64,000 nucleotides of DNA, taken from positions 1,426,001 through 1,490,000 of the forward strand of contig CM048850.1 of assembly GCA_026545225.1 (NCBI GenBank). The letters run 5' to 3'. Below, piece by piece: positions 47,692 through 58,743 of the stretch. The notes beneath the pieces were generated by a model. The model saw only the letters and a list, made by a program, of their open reading frames with translations, was not told the origin of the DNA and made no database searches. This stretch comes from Cornus controversa (Eukaryota; Streptophyta; Magnoliopsida; Cornales; Cornaceae). A program made the position numbers and the translations under genes. The first letter of the stretch is position 1; the number at the start of each line of letters is the position of its first letter.

Positions 47692-49129
47692 TGATAGGCG
47701 TTGAATGTTACGCATTCTAGCCTCTTAACTTATGTATTTTATTCTCTTAGTGATAGATTATTTTGTGATTTTACTTCATTTTAGTGTTTTCTGTATTTTC
47801 AGGGCCTTAATGATTATTTCAGTTAAAACCAAGCTTTTGGGATTTTAAAGAAGACATCCAAGATGGTTAGATGAAGCCTACACCAAGGAGAATCATTCAA
47901 CCATTTATTTCAACTCAAATCAGCCTAAGAAAGAGGTCCAAGAGAATTACAGCTGCTTAAGAAGGTTTCAGGCCTGAAGCCCAAATCTGCGCACAATACA
48001 GTCTTATTCCCGTTTTAGAAAATGGACCAGAAGTCTCATTTCTGAGCCTCACACTTTTGTATTTCATGAAAATTCCGTAAATCGGACTTCTAGTGGGTCA
48101 AAAGTTGGGCCGAAGTCAGAAGAAAAAACCCACCTAATTAGTGCTGCGGGAAACCCTAATTTATTCCTAATTGGATTAGGACTTTGGTGTATTCTCTTGG
48201 GGAATAAAGTGAAGAATAAGAGGCTGAGTTTGGGGGGGGGGAGAAGAAAAGATAACACAGAGATTGGAGAGTCTGAGAGGGCTGAGAAGAGCCATTGGAG
48301 TACGAAGTCATATGCATAATTCATGAAGATGATGCCTTTTTCCTCAACAGTTGAAGCTTCTTCTTCTACCATGAGCGGCTAGTTCATCCACTAGGGTTTT
48401 GATGTAGCCCTAACAAAGCATCAATGGTTTGATTGTTTTAATTATTGGGGACCTTTATATACATGCATAGATTGTGTAATTCAGAGGATTCTTATTATAG
48501 AATTGAGCAATAAAAGTCTTGTAAATTCAATCTCAATGATTTCTTATCTTGCCTTAGATATTTAGTTGTTGTTATTGAACTCAATCCCTCTTATTTTCTG
48601 TGATCATGAGAGAGATTATTACACAATGTTAATCACTGAATATATTGTTAAGAGCTTTGATGTATTATGCCTAGAGAAGATGAACCATACTGCACCCTAG
48701 ATTAGAGTAGTTAGGCAGATGGCCCATGCCAATCGAAGATAGTCCATGGCTTAGCCTTAATCATATGTTATCTTCTTGACGGATGAAGGTGAGCTTGTAG
48801 CCAATGACACCACTTATGCATGATGTAATTCCCCATAGTTGATTCAATTGACCATGATTGTGGAGTTAGTGGTGAGTCAAATTCCTTTGATTTCTCTCAT
48901 ACTATCTTCACTTTCTATTTTACTTTGATTTATTTTATTTTACTTTTTAATTAGTTTAGTTTAAAAATCAGAATTCTTTTCTTAAATTTAATTAGAATTA
49001 ATTTCATATTTCAACTCATCAGACCATAATCCCTGAGGTACGATACCCCTTTCGATAGCCCTATTCTGCAAGGAATTCGTTCTATTGCGAAGTGTGGAAA
49101 ATTTTAATTGATATACTTCTTGAGTCACT
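47692..49129 (+). repeat. 5' LTR of element B, main part
   Basis: It starts TGATAGGCG. It is interrupted by D 16 bp before its end; the last bases ACACTCGCACACGAATCA-type are at 53125-53140. It lacks about 50 bp near 48048 and a shorter piece near 48290 relative to the 3' LTR. A run of nine G lies at about 48233-48241. Confidence 0.92.
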
Positions 49130-52100
49130 GTAAGGACCGGAACAATTTTGACCGGTTCCGGGTGAATTTTGACCGAAATTAAAAAAAAATTCGGATTAAT
49201 TAAAATTCCAAAAAGGGTGTGGATATATCTCCATACAAGTGGAAGGTGTATGTATATGTGTATATATATATATATCTAAATATATATATATACATAGTAC
49301 CTATATTTATATTCAGTTATAAATATATGGGGTGGGCCTTATGCAATTATGAAGAAAAAGAGGTGCACATTCATAAATTGGCGCATGTGGAGGGGCAAGA
49401 GTATGTGGTGATGTATATACATATGTTTATACATAATAGGATGCCCATGTGGTATAAATATATATACATATTATATGTATTATGTATGTGTGGCTGAGAG
49501 TGGGGGGGGGAGAACTTGTGGACCTCAATTAAATGGGATTCAAAAATAAAGAAAAGGAAGAGACCAAGTGTGGTCTTTGCTGGGAAGGGAAAAGAAGAAG
49601 AGAAAAGAAGAAAAGAAAGAGAAAAGAAAGAAAAGGAAAAAGAAAAGAAAAGAAGAGAGAGAAGGAGGAGTCGGGGAGAGAGAAACCGAGAGTGGGATCG
49701 GTAGAGAGAGAAAGAGAGAGTGACGCTGAGAGAGGGGAAGGAGCTTCGGTGCTCCGGCAGTGCTCCGACGGCGGCTCTGACGAGGGTCTCTCAATGGCCA
49801 GCCACGGTTGGTGGCAACGGCTGGAGACGGTGGTGACTGACCGCGACTGGGGGTTTCGCGGCTGGGGTTTGCAGGTTTGGTTCGTTGGCGGTGGGCCGGT
49901 GACGGCTGCTGATGGTGGTTGTGGTGGTGGTTTGAGTGGTGTTCGCTCGAACACCCTTTGTTCATGGGTCGGATCTGAATGGGAGCTTCGGATTCCATGG
50001 GTAAAGCTTACGGGTTGTTGACAGAGGCTGGGATTTCTTAGCCGAGGGTTGTTGATCTTCGGTTTGGGTTGGCTTCAGGTGGTTCTCGATGGGTTCTCCT
50101 TGGTTGTTTCCGGTGGAGTTGGTGCTAGGAGTGGCCTGCTTGGGTCCAATTTTGGTGGGTTTTTGGGTGGCTGGATGTGGTTACCGAAGGTGGTTTTGGC
50201 TGGGTTTTTGGATGATTCCGGCGAGACCTTGTTGGGTTTCGGCTAATGGGTTATCCCAGGTGGGTTCGATTGTGGCCAATTGTGGGTCTTTGGGTTCAAA
50301 TGGATCTTCCGTGTTGGGTGACCGAACGGTGGTTGGCTGTGGGTTCAGTCCTTGTAGTTGTTGGTTCTGGCGGAGTTTCAAAATTGGATTTTGAGTTGTG
50401 GCTGGTTATTAGTTCAGTTTGGTGGCTTGGTTAGGGGCTATTCGGCTCACATTCGATCACGGTTTGGTCGGGACTCCATGGGTGTAGTTCTTGATTGGGA
50501 TTCGACGTAAGGTTCGGCTGCTTATAGTGGTGCCAAAAAGGGGCTGAAAATGGTGGCGTTGTGTTGATAGAGTCACAGTTTGGTTCAGCCATGGTGATTT
50601 GATAGATTATTAAACTACCATATTTAAAATGGTCCAAGAATGGGGATTAAAAAGGAAACGAAGTGGTCTGATAGATTTGCTCGTGTGGACTTTGACACAG
50701 GACTGGACCGGACCGAACTTGGTAGAGGCCGATTTGCAGGCACGGACTGGTTGAGAGCGGGACTTAAGGCAAGTTGATTCTTGCCTCTATCTCTTACAAA
50801 TATTTTATTATGTCGGTTAATTTTACATATGTTCTTTAATTGCTCATATGTGATATTTATATATATATAGGTGCTTATATATATATGTAAGTGTGGCCAT
50901 GGTATATATGTGAGTATGTACGTAGGGTGTGAGTATATATATATATATGGGAGTGTACATATATATATATAGATACATTTGAGATATGAAAGCATGTTAG
51001 ATTTAAATGCTTCCTTGCATTGTGATATGCATGTACGGTATGGATTAAAGTCTATGAAAAGTATGCTAAATTATACCTGTTTAGCTATGGGTTGTCTTGT
51101 ATGCATATGTGGTTCTTATGCATGATGTTCAGTATATATATGTGATTATATATATGGTTGCAGTGATAGAAATGCATGCTAAGTATGAATGTAACTTTTG
51201 GCGGGCATTTGCAAAGCATGATTATAATATGCTAGGTGTCCTATATGATCTTTTTACATATGTGGGTGACGTAATATATATGCGTTTATATATTGTGAGT
51301 GGAATGTATGTAATTACTTGTGGTATGCATGCATTGAGTGAAGCATGATGATATTTATGCTAGTGTAGGTGCATATGTAATTTATATACATGATTTGATA
51401 TGTACGTGATTACATGTGAGTTTACGTGAAGGAAATGCATACTATCTGTATATAGAAAATGTATGCATGGGTGAAGCATGACAAAAATGTGCCTAAGTGA
51501 GGTTTATGAGCATATGTGAACTGTATGCTAGATTTTACATGTATAGGTGAATATATATGTGGCTTTGTGGAGGTGAAATGCATGCTTAGTGTTTTCATAA
51601 CTTAATTATGCATTGTTTAGCATGACTCTTAGATGCTTGATCATTATATGTTTGAAATGCATATATGGGCCCGTTGTGAGGAGATGGGGAAGAGTGGTTG
51701 AATTGCCTAGAGTAGGTCAATACTCGGTGAGGGCGTTGGAGTGGTTGAGTCACCTTGGAGTAGAGAATACTCGGTGACAAAATTCTAAAATTTATCTAAT
51801 CACCTCGGAGTAGAGCATACTCGGTGATGGTTCGATCACCTCGGAGTAGAGAATACTCGGTGACGAATTCAAAAATGATCTAATCACCTCGGAGTAGAGA
51901 ATACTCGGTGACATATTTTGAAGCGGTCCGATCACCTCGGAGTAGAGAATACTCGGTGGTGGATTCGGCAGCGGTTCAATCACCTCAGAGTAGAGAATAC
52001 TCGGTGATGGGTTCCGCAATTGTGTGGGAAGTGTCTCGGTCACATGGTTGGTTAAGAATCATGTTAGGGTGTCGGGTGGGACCCGAGAGAGAGTGAGACA

Positions 52101-53119
52101 AGCTGATGGAACTGCTTGCATTTTCTATTGTGAAGCATGCCTTATGTTTAACGCATTCTTATATATGCGTTGCTTGTGACAGAACGTGATATATGTTGGA
52201 TATCTATTGCTTTTGAGCATGTTATATGGTTTGAATGCATCTTTATTGCATTTGAGATTGCTACTTGATGAGTAGGAGACGTGATGATTGATTTACATTA
52301 TTTTATGTAAATAAACATATATGTTCTTTATACATATTGGTGCTGAATGTTTACTTCTTTCAAACATGTTGAAAATGATTTCTAAAATCATTTGTAGTGG
52401 ATTTTGTATGTTCATATGTGCTAGACTAGCCATATACATTGTTGGTTCATGCATGCTAGGAGGGGCATGGTCTTAAATATTGTGATATATTTAAGTGCAT
52501 GTATATTTTTGAGAATATGTGAGGATCGACCTGCTGCAGCGGTGATAGTATGGTTCTACATACCTTGTTGGGCCTTTGAGCTCACCCCCTCCCAGGTTTT
52601 GCAGGTATTGCTGGTTTTGGAGTTAGTTGGGGAAACTGATAGCACCAGTTACAGAGGTAGTAATTAGATTCCTTAGAATCTAATTTAGATCCAGGACAGT
52701 GGATAGATAGATGCTTTACATTTGGATTAAATGTATAAAGCGGTTATGTTGATTCAGTTCCTTCAGTTGTATTTTATTCATGTGATGTATGCATATAATA
52801 CAGACATTTAAGGACTGAGACATGTATATTTGTGATTGTATTATGCATGTTGTAGAAATATTGGGGGGACACGGGCCCAGAAGTGTCCATTTTTATTGTT
52901 TAGATATAAATACTGGGGTGACACGTGCCCAGAAGTGTCCATATAAATTGTAAAGCAGGTATAACATGCCAGGAGCTGATTATTTAGAATGGGTCATGCC
53001 CGATTTTCGTAAAAATAATAGGAAATTGAGGTTGCATGATCAGGTGATGGTTATGTCGTGAGGGCGATCTCACGGAGTTCACACCTTGGTTTTCGGGCCT
53101 TGGGAATCGGGGCGTGACA
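49130..53119 (+). mobile_element. Solo LTR D, 3990 bp, Del/Tekay-like
   Basis: It starts TGTAAGGACCGG and ends GGGGCGTGACA (TG...CA) with target duplication GTCAC (49125-49129 and 53120-53124). There is no primer-binding site, gag or pol inside. The terminal sequences, great length and the motif GGGCCTTTGAGCTCACCCCC near 52569 resemble LTRs of plant chromoviruses of the Tekay/Del group, but the family is inferred. The contents are a TA-rich zone (49255-49310), a purine-rich tract (49540-49730), a G/C-richer part with ORFs on both strands that I do not regard as genes (49740-50480), TA repeats (50860-50975), a hairpin minisatellite (51700-52010), and a direct repeat of GGGGGACACGGGCCCAGAAG-type sequence (52861 and 52915). 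Orientation is assigned from the ends. Confidence 0.85.
51700..52010 (+). repeat. Hairpin minisatellite in solo LTR D
   Basis: Six clear copies of a 28-bp unit start at 51750, 51800, 51836, 51884, 51932 and 51980, with a degenerate copy before them. The usual period is 48 bp. Each unit has arms TCACC and GAGTA pairing with TACTC and GGTGA around a GAGAA loop, so each can fold as a hairpin. Spacers between units vary in sequence while the units are conserved. Confidence 0.9.
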
Positions 53120-53124
53120 GTCAC

Positions 53125-53140
53125 ACTCGCACACGAATCA
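53125..53140 (+). repeat. 5' LTR of element B, last 16 bp
   Basis: This completes the LTR after insertion D and ends ACACGAATCA. Confidence 0.9.
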
Positions 53141-53145
53141 ATTTT

Positions 53146-53163
53146 TGGCGCCGTTGCCGGGGA
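53146..53163 (+). other. Primer-binding site of element B (tRNA-Asp)
   Basis: TGGCGCCGTTGCCGGGGA, perfect match, five bases after the LTR. Confidence 0.93.
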
Positions 53164-53284
53164 TTATCTATTTGATTGATTGAATTTTACAGAATTAATT
53201 TTAATTGGATTTTTAGTTTAGGAAATTTTCTTTATTTTTTTTAACTTTGTTTTTGTTTTCTTTTCAGGTGCTTTTGGCTAATAT

Positions 53285-54196
53285 ATGCAAGGTCGTCGTT
53301 CTGTAGCTGATCCTTTGATACCTCTTGATCCTGAGCCTAAACGTACTCTTAGACAATAGAGGAACATCCCTATTGATACCATTGTGCAAGAGGAAGAATT
53401 ACTTTAAGACATGGCAGAAGAGAGGAATAACAACCTTGTTCCTAATGCTGATGGAGAAAGAGCTAGATTGCTGAGGGACTACTATGTTCCTGAGACATAT
53501 ATCTCGCCAGCGGGTTTTCAACTGCCCAATGTCACAGCACAGAATTATGATGTCACGTCCAGCATTATTCAGATGCTACCATCTTATTTTGGGCTGACTC
53601 AAGAAGACCCTTATAAGCATCTCGATGACTTCATTGAAGTGTGCTCAACTACCAAAATTCACAACTTCTCTGAAGATGCTTTCAGAATGAGACTTTTTCC
53701 ATTCTCCTTAAAAAACAAAGCAAAGTATTGGTTCAACTCTCTACCGGCAGGTTCTATCACGACTTGGACTCAGATGCTACATGAGTTTCTCAAGAAGTAT
53801 TTTTCGATAGGGAAGACCAATCAGTTCAGATGTGCTATCACTGGTTTCTCCCAACATGAGGGGGAACAATTTTATGAGACATGGGAAAGATTCAAGGACC
53901 TTCTTAGGAAGTGTCCCCATCATCAAGTTCCTAAGTGGCAACTAGTGCAGAGTTTTCATGAAGGGCTGATAGAAGCCAACAGACAGATGGTTGATGCATC
54001 GTGTGGAGGTACTTTTATGTTGAAGAGTGAAGAAGAGGCATGGACCTTATTTGAAAATCTTAGTGACAACTCTCTACAACATGTGTCCTCTACTCGTTCT
54101 AGCAGACCTGCCACTACAAGGAAAACTGATGGGATTTTTAAGGTTGGTGCTTCAAAAGCTATGCCAACTGACATTGATTTAATTGCAAAGAAGATG
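53285..54196 (+). pseudogene. gag of element B (truncated)
   Basis: It starts MQGRRSVADPLIPLDPEPKR. Early stops lie at about 53357 and 53404; from 53411 it is open for over 250 codons. The capsid-type gag domain is complete (FRMRLFPFSLKNKAKYWF, FYETWERFKDLLRKCPHH). It ends at IDLIAKK, where a deletion of roughly 0.85 kb relative to C removes the zinc knuckle and linker and joins sequence just upstream of protease, out of frame. Confidence 0.87.
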
Positions 54197-54837
54197 CCAT
54201 CAAGCAAATTCCTCCTTATGCTAAATTTTTGAAGGATTTGTGCACTCAGAAAAGGCGTTCTAAGCGCCATGTGCCAAAGAAAGTGATGCTGCCACAACAA
54301 GTAAGTTTTATTATTCAGTAGTGTACTCCTCCCAATTATAAAGATCCTGGTGCCCCAACTATCTCATGCATCATTGGGGAGCACCATGTGGATAAAGCTC
54401 TTCTTAATTTGGGTGCAAGTGTGAATTTGCTACCCTATTCAGTCTACTTACAATTGGGCTTGGGAGAATTGAAGCCTTCCTCGGTGGTATTGCAATTTGC
54501 AGATAGATCAACAAAGCAACCACGAGGAATCATAGAAGATGTGCTCATTAAAGTGGACAAGTTCTACTTTCTTGTTGATTTTATTGTACTTGACACTGAG
54601 CCAATTCATAATCCGAAGAGGCACATTCCAGTGATCCTTGGTCGACCTTTCTTAGCTACAACTGATGCTTGCATAAATTGTAGGTCGGGGATCATGGATA
54701 TTTCATTTGGCAACATGAAGGTTAAGCTTAATATTTTTAATGCTGTTGAGAATCCTCCAGATCAGACTGATGTTTTTTTCATGGACTCTGAGGATGTGGC
54801 TGAATCTATAGATAAAATAAGGGTGCAAGAAAAATAG
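54197..54837 (+). pseudogene. Protease region of element B
   Basis: It begins after the deletion with KQIPPYAKFLKDLCTQKRRS. A TAG lies near 54319. The protease motif is NLGASVNLLPYSV, so the catalytic Asp is lost, as in C. Then come LKPSSVVLQFADRSTKQPRG and VDFIVLDTEPIHNPKRHIPV. It ends in the segment SEDVAESIDKIRVQEK and a TAG at 54837, shared with C but unlike A. Confidence 0.87.
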
Positions 54838-56256
54838 AAGGAAAAGAAGGTGTTTGAAGATCAATTTTCTACCATGGTGGTAAATTCTGTATGTACTACA
54901 CTTTCCAAAATATTTCGAAATGAGCAATTGTTTGGAGTATCCGATAACTCCACACCATGGTATGCAGATATTGTGAATTATTTAGTCACGGGAAAAGTGC
55001 CAAGAGACTGGACCAAGCGAGAACGTGATAGATTCTTCTCTAAAGTTTATCATTACTTTTGGGAGGATCCAAAGTTATTTAAATATTGTCCAGATCAGAT
55101 TATTCGGCGATGTGTCCTAGACCATGAGTTTCAAGATATTCTCAAATTTTGCCACTCATTGGCATGTGGAGGCCACTTCAGTGCAAGGAAGACAACAGCA
55201 AAGGTACTTCAATGTGGATTCTTTTGGCCTTCTCTATTTCATGATGCATATGTTTTCTGTAAGACTTGTGATCGTTGTCAAAGATTGGGTTCAATGTCGA
55301 GGCATGATATGATGCCAATGAGCCCCATTCTGGTGGTTGAAATTTTTGATGTTTGGGGAATTGATTTTATGGGACCCTTTCCACCTTCTTTTGGCTACGA
55401 ATACATTCTGGTTGGTGTGTATTATGTTTCCAAATGGGTGGAGGCCATTGCAACTCGAACTAATGATCACAAGGTGGTAATCAAATTCATGCTTGAGAAC
55501 ATTCTTAGTCGATTCGGAATTCCTCGAGCCTTGATCAGTGATGGTGGTTCTCACTTTTGCAATAAATTCTTGAGAAGTTTGCTTGCTAAATATTCAGTGA
55601 CACATAAGGTCGTGACACCTTATCATCCTCAGACAAGTGGGCAAGTAGAGCTGTCCAATCGAGAAATTAAGCATGTTTTCGGAAAGACAGTGAGACCAGA
55701 TAGAAGAGATTAGTCGTTGCGACTGAGTGAGGCACTATGGGCATATCGGACTGCTTACAAGACTCCTATCGGTATGTCACCATATTGGTTGGTGTATGGG
55801 AAAGCATGTCATCTTCCAGTAGAGATTGAGCATAAGGCACTCTGTGCAATCCAAAAATTTAATTTCGATGCAAAAAGAGCTGGGGAAGAGAGAAAGTTGC
55901 AATTGAATGAATTAGAAGAGTTTAGATGTGATGCTTATGAAAGTTCACGAATTTACAAAGAGAGGACGAAGGCATTTCATGATCGACATATCTCACGGAA
56001 GTCCTTCTCTCCAAGTGATAAAGTGTGGCTCTTCAATTCCAAGCTTCGGTTGTTTTTCAGAAAATTGCGTTCAAGGTGGGATGGACCATTCCAAGTGATT
56101 TTAGTTTTTCCTCATGGTGCTGTGGAAATTCAAAGTTTTCGAGATAATACTTTGATGAAGGTTAATGGGCAAAGGTTGAAGCATTGTGTGGAAGGATGTG
56201 TGCCAAGAAGAGACGTAGAGTCCATCGACTTGACGGATCCCGTCTATCCAACTTAA
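54838..56256 (+). pseudogene. Integrase of element B
   Basis: It is in the same frame as the protease, separated by the shared TAG. From [19 protein letters not shown] it is a nearly complete integrase: HHCC (HSLACGGH...CKTCDRC), first Asp in WGIDFMGPF, second in LISDGGSHF, Glu in [11 protein letters not shown], then the C-terminal domain to LTDPVYPT. Only one further stop (about 55714, RRD-stop-SLRL) interrupts it. All DDE residues are intact, in contrast to C. RT and RNase H are missing upstream. Confidence 0.9.
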
Positions 56257-57148
56257 TCCCTTCGGAGAGTTGATCATCTCCTATGGACGTTAAATTGTAG
56301 GTTCTGTATGTATTTCTATACTTTATTTTCTTTAGTTTTCTTTGATTTTAATTTTTAGTTTTAGTTTTCTTAAGTTTTCTTTCAATTCTAGTTGCATTTT
56401 AATGTTTTTTCTTTGAGTTTTTGATGTATAAGTTGCTTTCGGAGGATGCCAAGAGGCGTACCAAGGTATTTGGACTCAAGACGGGTGAAAAATAGTGCTC
56501 TTGGTCGACCTTGGGCAATGGAGACTCAAAAATATCAAGTCCCGGTCGACCTTGGGCGATGGAGGGTCCAACAGGCATCTGGGGGGGGGGGATCGATCGC
56601 CCCAGCCAAGGGGGATCGATCACCCCATGATATTTCTTGAAGATCCTCACCAGCATGTGGGCGATCGATCGCCCATCCAAGGGGGGATCGATCACCCAGG
56701 CCCATGGAGGGGCTGCCCAAATTTTTAAAGCCTATAAAGGCCACCTCTCCTCATTTGTTGCTACTACTTGCATCCTAGACCTCTTTGAGCTCCAATTCAA
56801 GTCCTACTTCAACTGGAAAATTAATTTCTTCAATTGGTGAGTATTAAACAAGAATTCAACATTGATTATCATCATCATCAACATCAAAACCGGATCAAGA
56901 ATCACTAGTTCTCAAAGGAAGCTCTCAATTTTGCAAGTTCAACATCAAAGTAAGTGAAGTTTTTCTTTAGTGAAATTGTGCAATTATTTTTGAGGGCTTT
57001 TGAAGACCAAGTTTGGGGGATCAATTTGGTGTAATTACTTGTTCGATTTTGGTAGAAAAATTGTCAAAAAGATGAGGTTGAAGGTTACAAAAGAATTGTG
57101 CACACCAAGTGTTCGATTTAATTCCTCAACCACACTTTTTCTACTTCT
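56257..57148 (+). other. pol-ORF3 spacer of element B
   Basis: It contains GGTCGACC and GATCGATCGCCC repeats (56503-56700), including a run of ten G near 56581. It is collinear with the spacers of A and C. No conserved ORF is seen. Confidence 0.7.
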
Positions 57149-57372
57149 ATGGCACCAAAGAGAGCAAGTCACCAAGGTGCTTCAAGTTCACATAATCCTC
57201 GCCGAGCGAGGCATGATCTGACCACGGGTTCTTCAAGATCTCGCCGAGAAGGTATTCAAGAGAGATGGCATCCAAGGGCTTAGAACTTTGAAACTACGTT
57301 TGACATAGCCGAACTCTATGGTATGTTTCCCGAGACACGATGGGAGATTTTTGACATCCGTCGTCGTCGGTT
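57149..57372 (+). pseudogene. ORF3 remnant of element B
   Basis: It starts MAPKRASHQGASSSHNPRRA, has a stop after WHPRA (near 57281), and breaks off after EIFDIRRR. There it joins the 3' noncoding sequence that follows ORF3 in element C (near 61470). Most of ORF3 is deleted. Confidence 0.88.
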
Positions 57373-58730
57373 GGGGGTGTGCTTGCATTGCCTTCTTACA
57401 ACTTGGTGTGCTCTATTTTCTTGCCACTACTCCTTGGTCCTGGTAACATCGTTCTTATTCTTCTCTATGCTTTAATTGGGTGTACATTGAGGACAATGTA
57501 CAGTTTAAGTTTGGGGGTGAGGCGATACTTATTTTTGTGCTTTATTGCATATGGGGGGAAATTTGTGTGAAAATCTTTTTGTATTAGGATTTTATTTTAT
57601 TTTATTTTCTTAGTTTGTTTTTTTTTTTTTTTCTTTTGTTTTGTTTTTAGATAGAATGTTTTGACGTTATTCAAGGGATTAATACCTTATGTAGGTGCGT
57701 AACTTGCAATTTTTGAGTATGTTTTAGATTTTTGGAAACTATGGTTTGAATTAAGTGGTTTTAATCATGGTTTGCAATAACATGTTTTGGAGTGATTAAT
57801 TTTAGTTTCCTTATATGCACAGACACACTAACATAGTCTTATGGGGTATATACTTATGCTCTGAGTTATTGAGTTACATATGCTTGATATTAATTAGTAT
57901 CTCTTGAGAATGAGTACCGATGATGTGTTTTACTTGACTTCAATGAAAAAAAAAGTGAAAAAAAAGAAAAAAAAGTGATGAATAAGCAAATCAATTTGAT
58001 CCTTTTCATGAGTAACCGGCCTCTATGCCTCAAAAGTGGTTGTCTTGATTTGTAGCCTGACTGATTCGAGTAATTAGGTCTTCAGGGTATCTTTAAGCCT
58101 TGTGCCCTAATGCCATCTGGTTTGGGAGCCACTGACTGAAAGCTTGCTACATGGATCTCTCAGAAAGCTTAATAGATCAAGACATTGCACAACTAATAAA
58201 GCAATGAAAAAAAAAAGAATGATGAAAAAAAAATGAAAAAGTCATGTATACATGTTGGGAAGTATGATTTCAATAAGGGGAGCTCGTGAGTTGAAAGGGT
58301 ATGTGCCTTAATATATTCAAAGCTTGGTTATGCTACATGAGATGATTGCTAGTTCACTTTATACGAGGAGACTAGAGTTGATTATTTTGAGATATGTTGA
58401 TGTGAATTATGCATGGGGACCATTGATTTGAATTATAGAATTTGAAAGTTTGGAATTATTCTTGAATGCAAGTTTGTAACTATATATTGTAATCTTCTTT
58501 TTGAATTAATGTTGAAACAGAATTTTGAATGTTTGTGGGTAACATTTCTGGAAACCCTCACGAGACTATACTCGTCCACTAGGGGGAACCTAGGGGTTTA
58601 AAGACTTGTTGCATATGTTAAATGCAATCGTTTCTCCCACGAAAGTGGAGTTGGGTAGTTTAGTTAGTATTTATTAGTTTCTTTTGTTTTAGTTTTGTTT
58701 TATTCTATTGCTAAGGGACTAGCAATATGT
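57373..58730 (+). other. 3' noncoding region of element B
   Basis: It has the palindrome ACATTGAGGACAATGT (57484-57499) followed by AAGTTTGGGGGTG (57507-57519), then T-rich and A-rich tracts. A block at about 57985-58150 is shared with A, C and, more distantly, F and E. No gene is seen. Confidence 0.7.
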
Positions 58731-58743
58731 AAGTTTGGGGGTG
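58731..58743 (+). other. Polypurine tract of element B
   Basis: AAGTTTGGGGGTG directly precedes the 3' LTR start TGATAGG. Confidence 0.88.

Noticed and set aside
49250..49320. TA-rich tract as a regulatory element
   Set aside because: It is a simple (TA)n repeat within LTR D with nothing specific to support a function.
49529..50021. ORFs of 141-162 codons on both strands
   Set aside because: They lie inside solo LTR D, are low-complexity (Lys/Glu/Arg-rich on one strand, Ser/Pro/Phe-rich on the other) and match no domain I know. They are likely by-products of a purine-rich tract.
51700..52010. CRISPR-like appearance of regularly spaced repeats
   Set aside because: The genome is a plant nuclear genome, spacers are short and related, and the units are hairpins inside an LTR with clear ends. 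It is a minisatellite.
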